Shown: positions 8,456 to 16,912 of the stretch, piece by piece
Position numbering within the stretch: the stretch's first letter is position 1
How the letters are laid out: each line of letters starts with the position of its first letter
From: an uncultured Oxalobacteraceae bacterium
GTDB taxonomy: Bacteria; Pseudomonadota; Gammaproteobacteria; Burkholderiales; Burkholderiaceae_D
Assembly (NCBI GenBank): GCA_903914535.1
Contig: CAIWPG010000029.1
Location: 1-34,907 of the forward strand
DNA length: 34,907 bases
Direction of reading: 5' to 3'
The notes under the pieces: model-generated
Databases searched by the model: none
What the model was told of the DNA's origin: nothing
What the model saw: only the letters and a program-made list of their open reading frames with translations
Program-made: the position numbers and the translations under genes

Positions 8456-8613
8456 TACCAGATTCAGCCCCTTTTTCAATACCGAACTGTCTCAACAAAA
8501 ACCGCACAAGCAGGATTTTTTCCGGTTTTTCCAGCCTGGTGCAGGGATCTGTTGTACCTAAATCGGCAATACCTCGGTACAATCTCGCCATTCCCTTATC
8601 CTGAACCGCTATC

Positions 8614-9465
8614 GTGCCTGATTCCCTTACCTTATTGCTACAATATCTACTGCCAAAAAAGGCAATTACCGAATTCGGAGCGCATGTAGCCAACGCCAGG
8701 GCCGGTGCAATTACCACTGGCATTATCCGCTGGTTCGTTAAAAAATATGGCGTCAATATGGAAGAAGCTGTTGATTCTGACATCAGCCACTATGCCAGTT
8801 TCAATGATTTTTTTACCCGGCCGCTCAAAGAAGGTGTCCGTCCGCTGGCACAAGCTGATTTTATTTGTCCGGTCGATGGTGCCATCAGCCAGTTTGGCAC
8901 GATAAAACAGGATCAGGTTTTTCAGGCGAAAGGACATTACTTCAGTACCAGCACACTGCTTGGTGGCGATGCAAAACTGGCAGCCCGATTCAATAACGGC
9001 AGTTTTGCCAATATTTATTTAAGCCCCAAAGATTACCACCGCATCCACATGCCCTGCGATGGCCGGCTCACGCGCATGATCTATATCCCCGGCGATTTAT
9101 TTTCAGTTAACCCGGCAACAGCACGCGGTATACCCGGCTTATTTGCACGCAATGAGCGGGTCGTCTGTGTATTTGATACGACACAGGGACCGTTTGTCTT
9201 AACCTTGGTAGGCGCCACCATCGTCGGCAGTATGTCAACAACCTGGCACGGTATAGTCAACCCGCCACGCACCGGAAAAATCCGTGAGTGGCACTATGAC
9301 ACACAACAAATACATCTAAAAAAAGGTGAGGAAATGGGGCGTTTTTTACTCGGCTCCACCGTTGTGATGTTATTCCCGGCTAACGCGGCACTGCAATTTA
9401 ATCCAGCCTGGCAAGCCGCCGCGCCAGTGCGCCTGGGAGAATGTATGGGCATGGTCAGGGCGTAA
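8614..9465 (+). CDS. psd: Phosphatidylserine decarboxylase proenzyme
   Basis: The 283-residue proenzyme converts phosphatidylserine to phosphatidylethanolamine at the inner membrane. The LGST motif (FLLGSTVVM) places the self-cleavage before Ser248, giving a long beta chain and a short alpha chain with an N-terminal pyruvoyl group. Other signatures are FNDFFTRPLK, PVDGAISQFG, YLSPKDYHRIHMP and VGATIVGSM. The start is a GTG at 8614: an in-frame stop lies at 8602-8604 and the N-terminus (LTLLLQYLLPKKAIT) already aligns with the known family start. No clear ribosome-binding site is seen. An intrinsic terminator follows. Confidence 0.95.
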   Translation: MPDSLTLLLQYLLPKKAITEFGAHVANARAGAITTGIIRWFVKKYGVNMEEAVDSDISHYASFNDFFTRPLKEGVRPLAQADFICPVDGAISQFGTIKQDQVFQAKGHYFSTSTLLGGDAKLAARFNNGSFANIYLSPKDYHRIHMPCDGRLTRMIYIPGDLFSVNPATARGIPGLFARNERVVCVFDTTQGPFVLTLVGATIVGSMSTTWHGIVNPPRTGKIREWHYDTQQIHLKKGEEMGRFLLGSTVVMLFPANAALQFNPAWQAAAPVRLGECMGMVRA

Positions 9466-9483
9466 TCGCAGCTCTTTTTTACC

Positions 9484-9516
9484 AATAACCCGCCCGGTAA
9501 AGCGCGGGTTATTTTT
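9484..9516. terminator. Intrinsic terminator shared by psd and the convergent gene
   Basis: AATAACCCGC (9484-9493) and GCGGGTTATT (9504-9513) form a perfect 10-bp stem with a 10-base loop, followed by T's on the plus strand. It sits between the ends of psd and the minus-strand gene at 9525, so it can serve both directions. Confidence 0.85.
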
Positions 9517-9524
9517 ACCGGCAT

Positions 9525-10010
9525 TTAATATTTGGGAACGTACTGCTTCCAGGCTTTAATCCAATCTGTCGCCATCGCGTGCTGCGCTTCTGCCAGCGTC
9601 ACTTTTTGCGCACAAACCAGTCGATACATCACAAACTCCAGCTGATCTTTTTTACTTGCACTCCACTCACTGATACGTGGCTCCGGCCATAAATTACGCG
9701 GATCATCAGGTGCACCGCCAATAGAAAGCGCGATTAAATGATCTTCTTCATAGTGTTTAGGATCAGTGTCTGCGTAGCCGTATTCCCGCATCTGCTTTTT
9801 CTTAAGCTTATTGGTGAAATACGCAGGAGGACGTATCGTTTTGGTATATCCCTTCACGCAAACCGTCTGTTGAATATTTTCCTGTGTAACCCGGGTGTTA
9901 ATTGCTCCGGGTGTCAGTGCCGGGTCGGGTAAATCTGATGCCAATACAGAGCAGGATACAGTTAATGTCAGAATAGCTGGCAAAACATATTGGTATTTAT
10001 AACTATGCAT
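9525..10010 (-). CDS. Exported small protein with HNH-like DHLI...NLWPEP motif, function unknown
   Basis: The 161-residue protein has a typical signal peptide (MHSYKYQYVLPAILTLTVSC, cleavage near VLA-SD), so it is exported. The core YEEDHLIALSIGG, then DDPRNLWPEP, resembles the DH...N pattern of HNH/His-Me finger nucleases and recurs in small secreted proteobacterial proteins of unknown role. The classical second histidine of HNH enzymes is not obvious, so catalytic activity is uncertain. Two cysteines in the mature part (TVCVKGY and LVCAQK) could form a disulfide. The ATG at 10010 has GGAG about 13 bases upstream; a TTG at 10037 would add nine residues (MPHGENNLY) and weaken the signal peptide. 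Confidence 0.7.
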   Translation of the reverse strand: MHSYKYQYVLPAILTLTVSCSVLASDLPDPALTPGAINTRVTQENIQQTVCVKGYTKTIRPPAYFTNKLKKKQMREYGYADTDPKHYEEDHLIALSIGGAPDDPRNLWPEPRISEWSASKKDQLEFVMYRLVCAQKVTLAEAQHAMATDWIKAWKQYVPKY

Positions 10011-10141
10011 ATATAAATTATTTTCTCCGTGAGGCAATGATTAAACGCGCACTGCGCGGTAACCGGTGCGAGTGTAGCAAGTCAATCGTCTTATCGCAAT
10101 CATCCCTTAAGCAGCAATTTATGCTATGCTAAACAATTAGT

Positions 10142-10155
10142 TAGATACCTATCTA
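10142..10155. promoter_or_regulatory. Candidate MarR operator upstream of the MarR/MFS operon
   Basis: TAGATA-cc-TATCTA is a perfect 14-base dyad 17 bases before the marR-type ATG at 10172. Short palindromes over the promoter or leader are the usual autoregulatory sites of MarR proteins. TATGCT repeats at about 10120-10130 could be a -10 element just upstream. Assignment is by position. Confidence 0.5.
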
Positions 10156-10171
10156 TTAGCATGCATACAAT

Positions 10172-10606
10172 ATGAAGACTATTGAAGAACGTTTTTCCAC
10201 AGCGCTGCACAATGCTGCACGTTCCTGGCGTCAGGCACTGGACAGACGCTTAAAACACCTGGGAGTAGGACAAGCCAGCTGGATGACAATTGCGGCGATT
10301 GCCACAGCAAACAAGCCCTTATCACAAACTGAATTAGCCCACAAGCTGGCAGTCGAAGACCCGACCATGGTATCGATGATAGACCGCCTGGTGAAAGCCG
10401 GATTTGTGCTACGCCAGCCTTCAGACACCGACAGACGCATAAAACTGGTACTGCTGACCGATGCCGGGCAGGCGATTTTTGCCAGAGTCAGACTGGAAGC
10501 AGATGCCTTCCGCGCCGAGCTGTTACAGGGAATTGATCAAAATGTACTACACCAGCTCACAGGCGTATTAGAAGCATTGCATACGGCGACCGAATCCGCA
10601 CTATGA
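10172..10606 (+). CDS. MarR-family transcriptional regulator
   Basis: The 144-residue protein has a winged helix-turn-helix at about residues 45-100: LSQTELAHKLAVEDPTMVSM is the recognition region, and DRRIKLVLLTDAG is the wing with the DxR motif of MarR. Dimerisation helices flank it. MarR proteins usually repress a neighbouring transporter or enzyme and release DNA on binding a small phenolic or drug-like ligand. Here the partner is the MFS exporter gene that overlaps by 4 bases (ATGA), and a palindrome lies before the start. The ligand is unknown. Confidence 0.9.
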   Translation: MKTIEERFSTALHNAARSWRQALDRRLKHLGVGQASWMTIAAIATANKPLSQTELAHKLAVEDPTMVSMIDRLVKAGFVLRQPSDTDRRIKLVLLTDAGQAIFARVRLEADAFRAELLQGIDQNVLHQLTGVLEALHTATESAL

Positions 10607-12153
10607 ACACCGCCCCCCTGCCCGGCCAACCGGCACTAAACCGGCCCATGATTACACTGTCCGTGATGCTTGCCACCACCATACAAGCGCTGGACGGCAC
10701 AATTGCGAATGTCGCTTTACCACACATGCAGGGTAGTTTATCCGCGTCACAAGACCAGATTACCTGGGTGCTGACTTCATTCATTGTCGCCGTGGCGATT
10801 GCCACGCCGCTGACCGGATGGTTATGTGATCGCTTTGGTCAGAAAAATATTTTTCTGAGCTCTGTCGCAGGGTTCACTCTGGCTTCAGTATTATGCGGCT
10901 TATCCGGGTCCTTATCTGAAATTGTGGCGGCACGACTGCTACAGGGCATATTTGGTGCCGCCCTGGTACCCTTATCTCAGGCCGTACTATTAAACATTAA
11001 TCCGCGTGAAAAACACGGATCAGCCATGGCAGTCTGGGGTATGGGCGTCATGATAGGCCCTATTCTTGGCCCGGTACTGGGCGGCTGGCTGACGGATAGT
11101 TACGACTGGCGCTGGGTATTCTTTATTAACGTCCCTATCGGAACATTAGCTTTTTACGGTTTATGGAAATACCTCAGAAGCGACATCCCGGAGCGCAGTA
11201 TGCCTTTCGATATGTTTGGCTTTGCCACACTCAGTCTGGCGATAGGTGCGCTGCAAATGCTACTGGATCGCGGTGAACAAAATGACTGGTTTTCTTCGAC
11301 AGAAACCTGGATGGAGGCACTGCTTCTGCTTGTCAGCTTTTCGTATTTTCTGGTTCACACTGCACTGCGCCCGGCGGGAAAGTCTTTCTTCGATTACCGT
11401 TTACTCAAAAACACCAACTTCGTTACAGGCTTGTTATTTATTTTTATTGTTGGCATGGTGCTGTTTGCCACCCGTGCCTTAACGCCCTCCATGCTGCAGG
11501 GGCTGATGAATTACCCTGCAACGCTGGCCGGTCTGGTCGCAGCACCCAGCGGTTTCGGCACTATGCTCTCGATGCTGGTAGTCGGACGATTAACGGGAAA
11601 AATTGATACACGACTGCTGCTTGCCGCAGGATTTTCACTCACCGCTCTTTCATTATGGCAGATGAGTCAGTTTACATTAGATATGATTCCGGACCGTGTC
11701 ATCTGGTCCGGAGTAATACAAGGGATAGGCCTGGGACTGGTTTTCGTGCCCCTAAGCGTAGCCACCTTCGCTACACTTCCGTCGGCAATGCGCGCAGAAG
11801 GCACTGCCATTTACAGTCTGATACGCAACATAGGCAGCAGCATCGGGATTGCATTGGTACAGTCCCTTCTGGTTCACAATACCCAGGTCGTCCACGCATC
11901 ACTAACTGAAAAAATCAATATCAACAGCCCGGATCTGTTCAATAACGCCGCCGGTGTCATCTACAATGCCACTACTCCCGTTGGTCTTGAACTCATCAAT
12001 GCAGAAGTCACAAGACAAGCTGCTATGGTCGCTTACGTAGATAATTTTTGGCTGATGCTCATGCTGACCTTAGCCATTATTCCACTGTTACTCATCATTC
12101 GTCCGCCTGAAAAAGGAGCAGCACTTACCGCAGACCACGCCGCCATGGAATAA
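10603..12153 (+). CDS. DHA2-family (EmrB/QacA-like) MFS drug exporter, 14 TM
   Basis: The 516-residue protein has about 14 hydrophobic helices. Motif D1 (ALDGTIANVALP, 29-40), motif A (GWLCDRFGQKN, 72-82) and the antiporter motif C (GPILGPVLGGWL, about 150-163) identify the DHA2 drug:H+ antiporter group. EmrB works with the periplasmic adaptor EmrA and an outer-membrane channel; neither is encoded beside it, so it either acts alone at the inner membrane or borrows partners. Co-translation with the MarR regulator suggests induction by its own substrate. The substrate cannot be predicted. Confidence 0.88.
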   Translation: MNTAPLPGQPALNRPMITLSVMLATTIQALDGTIANVALPHMQGSLSASQDQITWVLTSFIVAVAIATPLTGWLCDRFGQKNIFLSSVAGFTLASVLCGLSGSLSEIVAARLLQGIFGAALVPLSQAVLLNINPREKHGSAMAVWGMGVMIGPILGPVLGGWLTDSYDWRWVFFINVPIGTLAFYGLWKYLRSDIPERSMPFDMFGFATLSLAIGALQMLLDRGEQNDWFSSTETWMEALLLLVSFSYFLVHTALRPAGKSFFDYRLLKNTNFVTGLLFIFIVGMVLFATRALTPSMLQGLMNYPATLAGLVAAPSGFGTMLSMLVVGRLTGKIDTRLLLAAGFSLTALSLWQMSQFTLDMIPDRVIWSGVIQGIGLGLVFVPLSVATFATLPSAMRAEGTAIYSLIRNIGSSIGIALVQSLLVHNTQVVHASLTEKININSPDLFNNAAGVIYNATTPVGLELINAEVTRQAAMVAYVDNFWLMLMLTLAIIPLLLIIRPPEKGAALTADHAAME

Positions 12154-12255
12154 GCTCCGTGATTCAAATACCACCTGTGTCTGTAAATATTGGCAATCCA
12201 TTGAAAAACCACCGGGATAATGCCTGTTTCACCTATTTTTTGCTTCAAGAGCCCA

Positions 12256-12290
12256 AGTCTGGCAGACTCCCGGTCGGCATACAGTATACT
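12256..12290 (+). promoter_or_regulatory. Promoter of yjdM with an overlapping palindrome
   Basis: TATACT (12285-12290) is a good -10 box 44 bases before the ATG. The expected -35 region holds AGTCTG-g-CAGACT (12256-12268), a perfect 13-base odd palindrome instead of a good -35 hexamer, which suggests a regulator binds there. No regulator is identified. Confidence 0.45.
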
Positions 12291-12333
12291 TAGCGCTTTA
12301 TGCAATAGCAGATAATTTACAAGGATAAAACCC

Positions 12334-12678
12334 ATGAGCGCATTACCAGCCTGCCCGAAATGCAATTCCGAATTTACCTACGAAGATGGCAGCCTCTATA
12401 TCTGCCCTGAGTGTGCCCATGAGTGGAGTGCCCAGGGCGAGGCCGCACCTGCTGAAGAAGGCGCCAAAGTATACCGCGACTCAACAGGTACCATTTTGCA
12501 GGACGGCGACAGCGTTTCCGTTATCAAAGATTTAAAATTAAAAGGTTCTGGCGGCGTAATCAAGATGGGTACCAAAGTCAAAAATATTCGTCTGGTAGAC
12601 AGTGACCATGACATCGACTGCAAAATCGATGGTTTCGGTGCGATGAGTTTGAAGACAGAATTCGTTAAAAAAATATAA
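12334..12678 (+). CDS. yjdM: YjdM/PhnA-family zinc-ribbon protein
   Basis: The 114-residue protein has an N-terminal zinc ribbon, CPKC (about 7-10) and CPEC (about 28-31), followed by the PhnA domain with the conserved [20 protein letters not shown] and [12 protein letters not shown] stretches. Despite the old name PhnA, it is not the phosphonoacetate hydrolase; its role in E. coli is not settled. AAGGA lies 8 bases before the ATG. It stands alone and ends at a strong terminator. Confidence 0.92.
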   Translation: MSALPACPKCNSEFTYEDGSLYICPECAHEWSAQGEAAPAEEGAKVYRDSTGTILQDGDSVSVIKDLKLKGSGGVIKMGTKVKNIRLVDSDHDIDCKIDGFGAMSLKTEFVKKI

Positions 12679-12748
12679 CGCCTTATATTTTTACTGACTT
12701 GTGTCGGAAGCAGACTCAGCATGCATTTGACAGATTTTTGCTACAAAT

Positions 12749-12789
12749 AAAAAACGGGGCGCACAATGGTATGGCGCGCCCCGTTTTTT
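12749..12789. terminator. Strong bidirectional intrinsic terminator
   Basis: ACGGGGCGC (12754-12762) pairs exactly with GCGCCCCGT (12776-12784). A5 before and T6 after extend the stem and provide the U-tract on both strands. It separates yjdM (plus) from the convergent TSUP gene (minus). Confidence 0.92.
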
Positions 12790-12898
12790 ATCCCGGATGA
12801 TACTCGCAGAAAATTCTGATTTCTCACAATTAACATCCTGATTTAAACCTGAATCTCATTCAAAATTAAGATCCGTTTAAATACGCACTAACACACAA

Positions 12899-13642
12899 TT
12901 ACCGTACAAATAACCATACTGTCAGTACCACCCCCACCAGCACAACAAAACGGCGTAATAATTTTTCTGGTAAACGTAAAATAAGCCAGGCACCGACATA
13001 ACCGCCGACGATCCCACCTAAACCCAAGGCCACAACCGCAGCCCAGTTAATTAACGGTGATAAAGAAAAAATCAGCACCGCGGCTCCATTCATTGCCATA
13101 GCAAGATTATTTTTAGTTGCACTGGCAATACGGACTTGCTGTCCGGCGACAGTCAATGCAGCCAGCATCAGAAAACCAATTCCGCCGCCAAAATAACCGC
13201 CGTAAATCGAAATAATGCCTTGCACACACAACATAACTGGCTTAGATATCGGTTTATCGGTCTGCTGCGGTTTACGACCAAAACTACCCCAGGCAAATGC
13301 AGACGTTGCGAACAACACCAGCCAAGGTACCAGTCTGGTAAAAATACTGACAGGCGTCGATAACAGCAACAGTGCGCCTAAGGTGCCGCCAATGACACTA
13401 ATCAAAAACAATAATTTAAATGGCGTTTTTCCAACTCCGGCAACCATGCTTCGCCCCGCATAGGCAGAGGTTATTTGACTGGGAAATAAGGCAATAGTGG
13501 AACTCATATTTGCTGCAAGCGGATTAAGCCCTGCCAGCAAAAGTGCGGGAAAAGTGATAAAAGATCCGCCACCAGCAAGTGCATTTTGCATACCAGCATA
13601 AATACCGGCAAGCGAGATCAGCACAAGTACGTGCAGCGGCAT
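12899..13642 (-). CDS. TSUP (TauE/SafE, DUF81) family permease
   Basis: The 247-residue membrane protein has about 8 hydrophobic segments. The first TSUP repeat is LAGIYAGMQNALAGGGSFITF and the second IYGGYFGGGIGFLML, the glycine-rich signatures of sulfur-anion or organic-anion permeases. The substrate is unknown; it is not near the cys genes and is a different subfamily from the TSUP at 1435. The start is uncertain: the ATG at 13642 gives the best family N-terminus, while an ATG at 13657 and a TTG at 13705 are also in frame, and none has a good ribosome-binding site. A (TTTC)4 tract lies at the 5' end. The LysR gene at 13904 is upstream in the same orientation and may control it. Confidence 0.8.
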   Translation of the reverse strand: MPLHVLVLISLAGIYAGMQNALAGGGSFITFPALLLAGLNPLAANMSSTIALFPSQITSAYAGRSMVAGVGKTPFKLLFLISVIGGTLGALLLLSTPVSIFTRLVPWLVLFATSAFAWGSFGRKPQQTDKPISKPVMLCVQGIISIYGGYFGGGIGFLMLAALTVAGQQVRIASATKNNLAMAMNGAAVLIFSLSPLINWAAVVALGLGGIVGGYVGAWLILRLPEKLLRRFVVLVGVVLTVWLFVR

Positions 13643-13676
13643 ATTAGCAATAATCATTATTATGATAAAAAATGAG

Positions 13677-13692
13677 GAAAGAAAGAAAGAAA
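13677..13692. repeat. Tetranucleotide repeat (GAAA)4 at the 5' end of the TSUP gene
   Basis: Four GAAA units on the plus strand (TTTC on the coding strand) lie between an upstream ATG at 13713 and the likely TSUP start at 13642. Five units would put the ATG at 13713 in frame with the gene. The tract is short. Confidence 0.6.
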
Positions 13693-13903
13693 AACCATCA
13701 GCCAACCCGGCATGGCTGTAAATAGCATAGCAAAGTGGGAAATGATCAGGCGAGCGATGATTTTAACGGTTTTTTACTACCTGCACCGAAGGGGACTCTA
13801 AATACCTTAACTCAACCGGTAAAAGTAGCTTATTTTTCTGTCGGCACCTTGCTTTACCCCTTCTTATTTACCTGGGACATACCTGATTCATGAAGCCTGC
13901 TGC

Positions 13904-14829
13904 TCAATAATCAAACTGAACAATACGAGAACGGAACGCATCGGATTTAGCCAGAATTTGCTTATCTCTAAGAAATTTCTGCACGATTCTCACCAATGGT
14001 GAACGGTGATTCTGCGCATTACTAATCAACATCATCTGCCTTTTCAACTCTATCGGCAGGTCAACAATTTTAACGCCGTCCGAATCATTAAAAGCAGCCA
14101 GACGCGGCAATATAGAAAACCCTAATCCACGCCGGATGACGGCAATTATGCCGCTTTCATTCACCATTTTCCGTGCTACTGAATTAATAAAACCGGCAGA
14201 GCGGCACTGATCCGTGGCCCAGCTGGCACCCGCATTACGGGTCTGAATAAAAGATAAACACGCAAATTGCTCCCACGTTACCGGCGCTTCAAGTTCTAAT
14301 GCCGCAGGTACAACAAAAACATAAGAGTCACTGACAAACGGAAAACTAAGAATATTTTTCCCGAATGTGCCACGTGTTACCCCCAAATCAGAATGATTAT
14401 TTTCAACTTCTTCAATCACTTCTGAGCAATCGGTACAGCCATCATTAATATCAAGATTAATGCCGGGATAATCGATATTCAGCCGTTCCAGCACATAGGG
14501 CATGATATGCGTCGCCACACTCCGGTAACAGGAAATACGCACCGTACCGACCAAACGCCTGGTATCGTTGACCGGCTGCACAATGCTCTCGGTAATATTC
14601 AGCACCTGACGCGCCTTACTAAGTACCTGGTGTCCTGCCTCACTAACAACACACCCCATACGTGATCTGAGCAGCAATCTTGCACCAAGTATCGTTTCAA
14701 GTTCGCCAATCAAATGACTAACCCGGGACTGAGTACACCCTAATTCTGCTGCAGCAGCATTAAAACTACCAGCATCGACGACAGCAACAAACACATCGAG
14801 TTGATTCAATTTTATTTTTTTTTACGCAT
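13904..14829 (-). CDS. LysR-type transcriptional regulator; start region appears to lack one base
   Basis: This is a full-length LysR regulator of about 301 residues as read from a TTG at 14809. The helix-turn-helix is at the N-terminus (SFNAAAAELGCTQSRVSHLI) and the effector domain runs to the C-terminus. The natural start is probably the ATG at 14829, preceded by AGGCGGTGGT. It reads M-R-K-K-K and then hits a stop, because the A9 tract (14815-14823) is one base short. With ten A's it would read MRKKKIKLNQLDVFVAVVDA, a typical LysR beginning. The missing base may be a homopolymer sequencing error or slippage control. It lies upstream of the TSUP gene in the same direction; its ligand is unknown. 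Confidence 0.85.
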
Positions 14830-15067
14830 GGTTACCACCGCCTTTACTATAAAACAGATAAATAACTCCACAAAAAATAACCAGATTGTGGGGTCAAGCG
14901 CATAACAAAATACCGCTCTCCGACATGATGCTTTGTAGCATTACTGCCCACATCACTCCACCGTCAGAATTATTAATTCTATATTTTTTTCAGACAAATT
15001 ACGCCCGATAACCATGATAAATTGTAAATCAATATTGATAATTTCGATTAATGGCGCGCATAAAACA
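14830..15067. other. AT-rich intergenic region with a 12-bp palindrome, no gene seen
   Basis: The whole gap between the LysR gene and ccmI (14830-15150) has no plausible coding frame. ATCAATATTGAT (15028-15039) is a perfect palindrome in AT-rich DNA and might be a regulator site. The last 80 bases hold the inverted repeat described separately. The LysR promoter should lie in 14835-14900; AGTAAAGG overlaps its leader. Confidence 0.5.
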
Positions 15068-15136
15068 AAATAGGGTCAGAGTCGATTTTATTGGAAATAA
15101 TCTTCTTATCCAATTTAATCGACTCTGACCCTATTT
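15068..15136. mobile_element. REP/MITE-like inverted repeat element
   Basis: Positions 15068-15087 (AAATAGGGTCAGAGTCGATT) are repeated exactly in reverse complement at 15117-15136. After a 2-base mismatch, ATTGG (15090-15094) pairs with CCAAT (15110-15114) around a 15-base loop. The arm resembles the GGGTCAGAGTCGATT-type ends seen near REP-associated Y1 transposases in betaproteobacteria, so this may be a non-autonomous copy. That link is from memory and needs a genome search. It lies 14 bases past the ccmI stop and could act as a 3' stem for the ccm message. Confidence 0.65.
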
Positions 15137-15150
15137 ATTTACTTAAACAG

Positions 15151-16439
15151 TCAGTTCCGCACAGTATTAATACTGATTTTAAGCCCCTGTGTATCCAGAG
15201 CAACCGCACTGCTAAGTCCTTCCAGATCACCGGCTTGCGGCGTTGCATTTCCTGATTTAGAAACACGCGCACCCACAATTAAACGAGGATAAGCGGATAG
15301 CTTTGCGCCATCCATCACACTCATCGTATCATCCAGTACAAATCTGGCTGGCAAATCTTTCACCTGGCGTCGCAATACCGCCAGCGGAAATTTAGGCCCT
15401 TCTGCTGCCCGTGCAAAAATAAATACTGCATCGGAGTCCGCCACTTTGCCACGTAAAGCGGGATCCAGCTCAACGTACACTGCAATTTTAGCTACAACAG
15501 CCTGCGAACCGGCACTGTTTGTCTGCGTGACTGACGGACTCGCCGCAACAGAAGGAACGGCAGGCAATAACGCTTGCGGCGGGGTCACTGCATCACCGGC
15601 TAATTTTTGCGCTTCACCGATACTGGTTATGACCGAATGGGTCATAGCGGAATCAGGCGGAGTTAACAATAATATTTTTTTCCAGATAGTAATCGCACCG
15701 TGATAATCGTGTTTTTCAAAATCGGCACTGCCGGCTAATGCCAGCGCCTTAATGTTATCCGGGTCAATCAGCAAAGCACGTCTGATCAATTTTTCGGGTT
15801 CTCCCTGCAATGTTCTGTTAAGCTTCATCGCCAGTACATCTGCATAATCCGCAAAAAAATCAGCGCTGCCCGGTGCGATACTAACCAGGTGAGAGTAAGT
15901 ATTAACTGCATCATCAAAACGACCCATGGTGCTATAAGCCCGCGCCAACATATGCCAGCCTTCCACATCATCAGGCCGGCTTTTGAGTCGTTCAGCCAGT
16001 TTGCCTACCATATCAATAATTTGCGCATCAGTGACTTCATGACTTTTATCATCGACAGCAGCCACCTTCGCCGGATCCAGTCCTGCCGGAGTACCCACCA
16101 AAAAATACAAACACATAGCCAATGCCGGAATACCAAGGCCAATCAGAATGGCAGTGCGGTTCTGACGCAGGGTATTGCCGGTACCGGCAGAAAATGGCTT
16201 CACATCTTCCGCCACACGCCGTTCTAATTCCTGTCTGGCACTGGCATAGGTCGTGGCATGCAATGTACCTGCTGCTAAATCCGCATCCAGTTCATGCAAC
16301 TGATCACGCAACACGCGCAGATTAACGTCATTGCTGCGTATCTCGCTACTGTTCCCGTCTGTATCACGTAGTAAAGTTGGCAGAATAAAAAATAAAGCTG
16401 TAACGACTAATACGGTCGCACCTAGCGCAAAATAATCAT
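15151..16439 (-). CDS. ccmI: Cytochrome c biogenesis protein CcmI (CycH); frameshift after the ATG
   Basis: CcmI binds apocytochrome c through TPR repeats and hands it to CcmF/CcmH for heme attachment. As read, a frame of 387 residues runs from a GTG at 16314, with a membrane helix (ILIGLGIPALAMCLYFLVG) at about 54-72, TPR-type helices (about 105-215) and a periplasmic C-terminal domain. The family's first membrane helix is missing from that frame. It is present just upstream (16315-16428: ALGATVLVVTALFFILPTLL) without any start codon. The expected ATG at 16439-16437 overlaps the ccmH stop (ATGA) but reads only five codons. One extra T in the T4 run (16429-16432) restores an unbroken CcmI beginning MIIFALG. 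So either the sequence lost one base or the gene is mutated. Confidence 0.85.
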
Positions 16440-16912
16440 ATCGGTTCTTTCGGCTCGGCAGCCTTGTTATTCGGATCTAAAAGTTCCGCTGCACGCTGCA
16501 TTTCTGTCTCAGGTAAGACTGCGGCTGTAGCACGGCGTCTGAGCTTGAATCCTAAAAATCCCAGACCACCTGTCATCAGTAAAAACGGGCCAAACCATAA
16601 CAGCCAGGTCCTTGCCTGCAGTCTCGGGCGATACAATACAAAATCACCATAACGTTCTACCATATAGTCTATAACTTGCTGGTTAGTCATACCCTGCGCC
16701 AGCTTTTCACGTACCTGGTTTTTTAAATCAATCGCTAAATCGGCATGCGAATCTGCCAGTGTCTGATTCTGGCAGACCAGGCAACGTAATTCTTCCGAAA
16801 GCGTCATCACACGTTTTTCCAACTCAGGATCAGCAGTAAGCGGCCGGGCTTCACCGGCATAACCCATAACATGAAACAGAACGAGAGTAAGCACCAATAT
16901 CAATTTACGCAT
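16436..16912 (-). CDS. ccmH: Cytochrome c biogenesis protein CcmH
   Basis: The 158-residue periplasm-facing thiol oxidoreductase keeps the apocytochrome CxxCH cysteines reduced for heme ligation. It has a signal peptide (1-20), the strictly conserved LRCLVCQN motif (42-49, C44 and C47), and a C-terminal membrane anchor (WLLWFGPFLLMTGGLGFLGF). The length fits the short CcmH (CcmL) type, with the TPR part encoded separately by ccmI. It overlaps ccmG by 8 bases and ccmI by 4. Confidence 0.96.
   Translation of the reverse strand: MRKLILVLTLVLFHVMGYAGEARPLTADPELEKRVMTLSEELRCLVCQNQTLADSHADLAIDLKNQVREKLAQGMTNQQVIDYMVERYGDFVLYRPRLQARTWLLWFGPFLLMTGGLGFLGFKLRRRATAAVLPETEMQRAAELLDPNNKAAEPKEPI

Noticed and set aside
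14881-14905. GGGGTCAAGCGCAT motif, similar to the arm of the REP-like element
   Set aside because: Only the GGGTCA core is shared and there is no inverted partner, so it is not a second copy.
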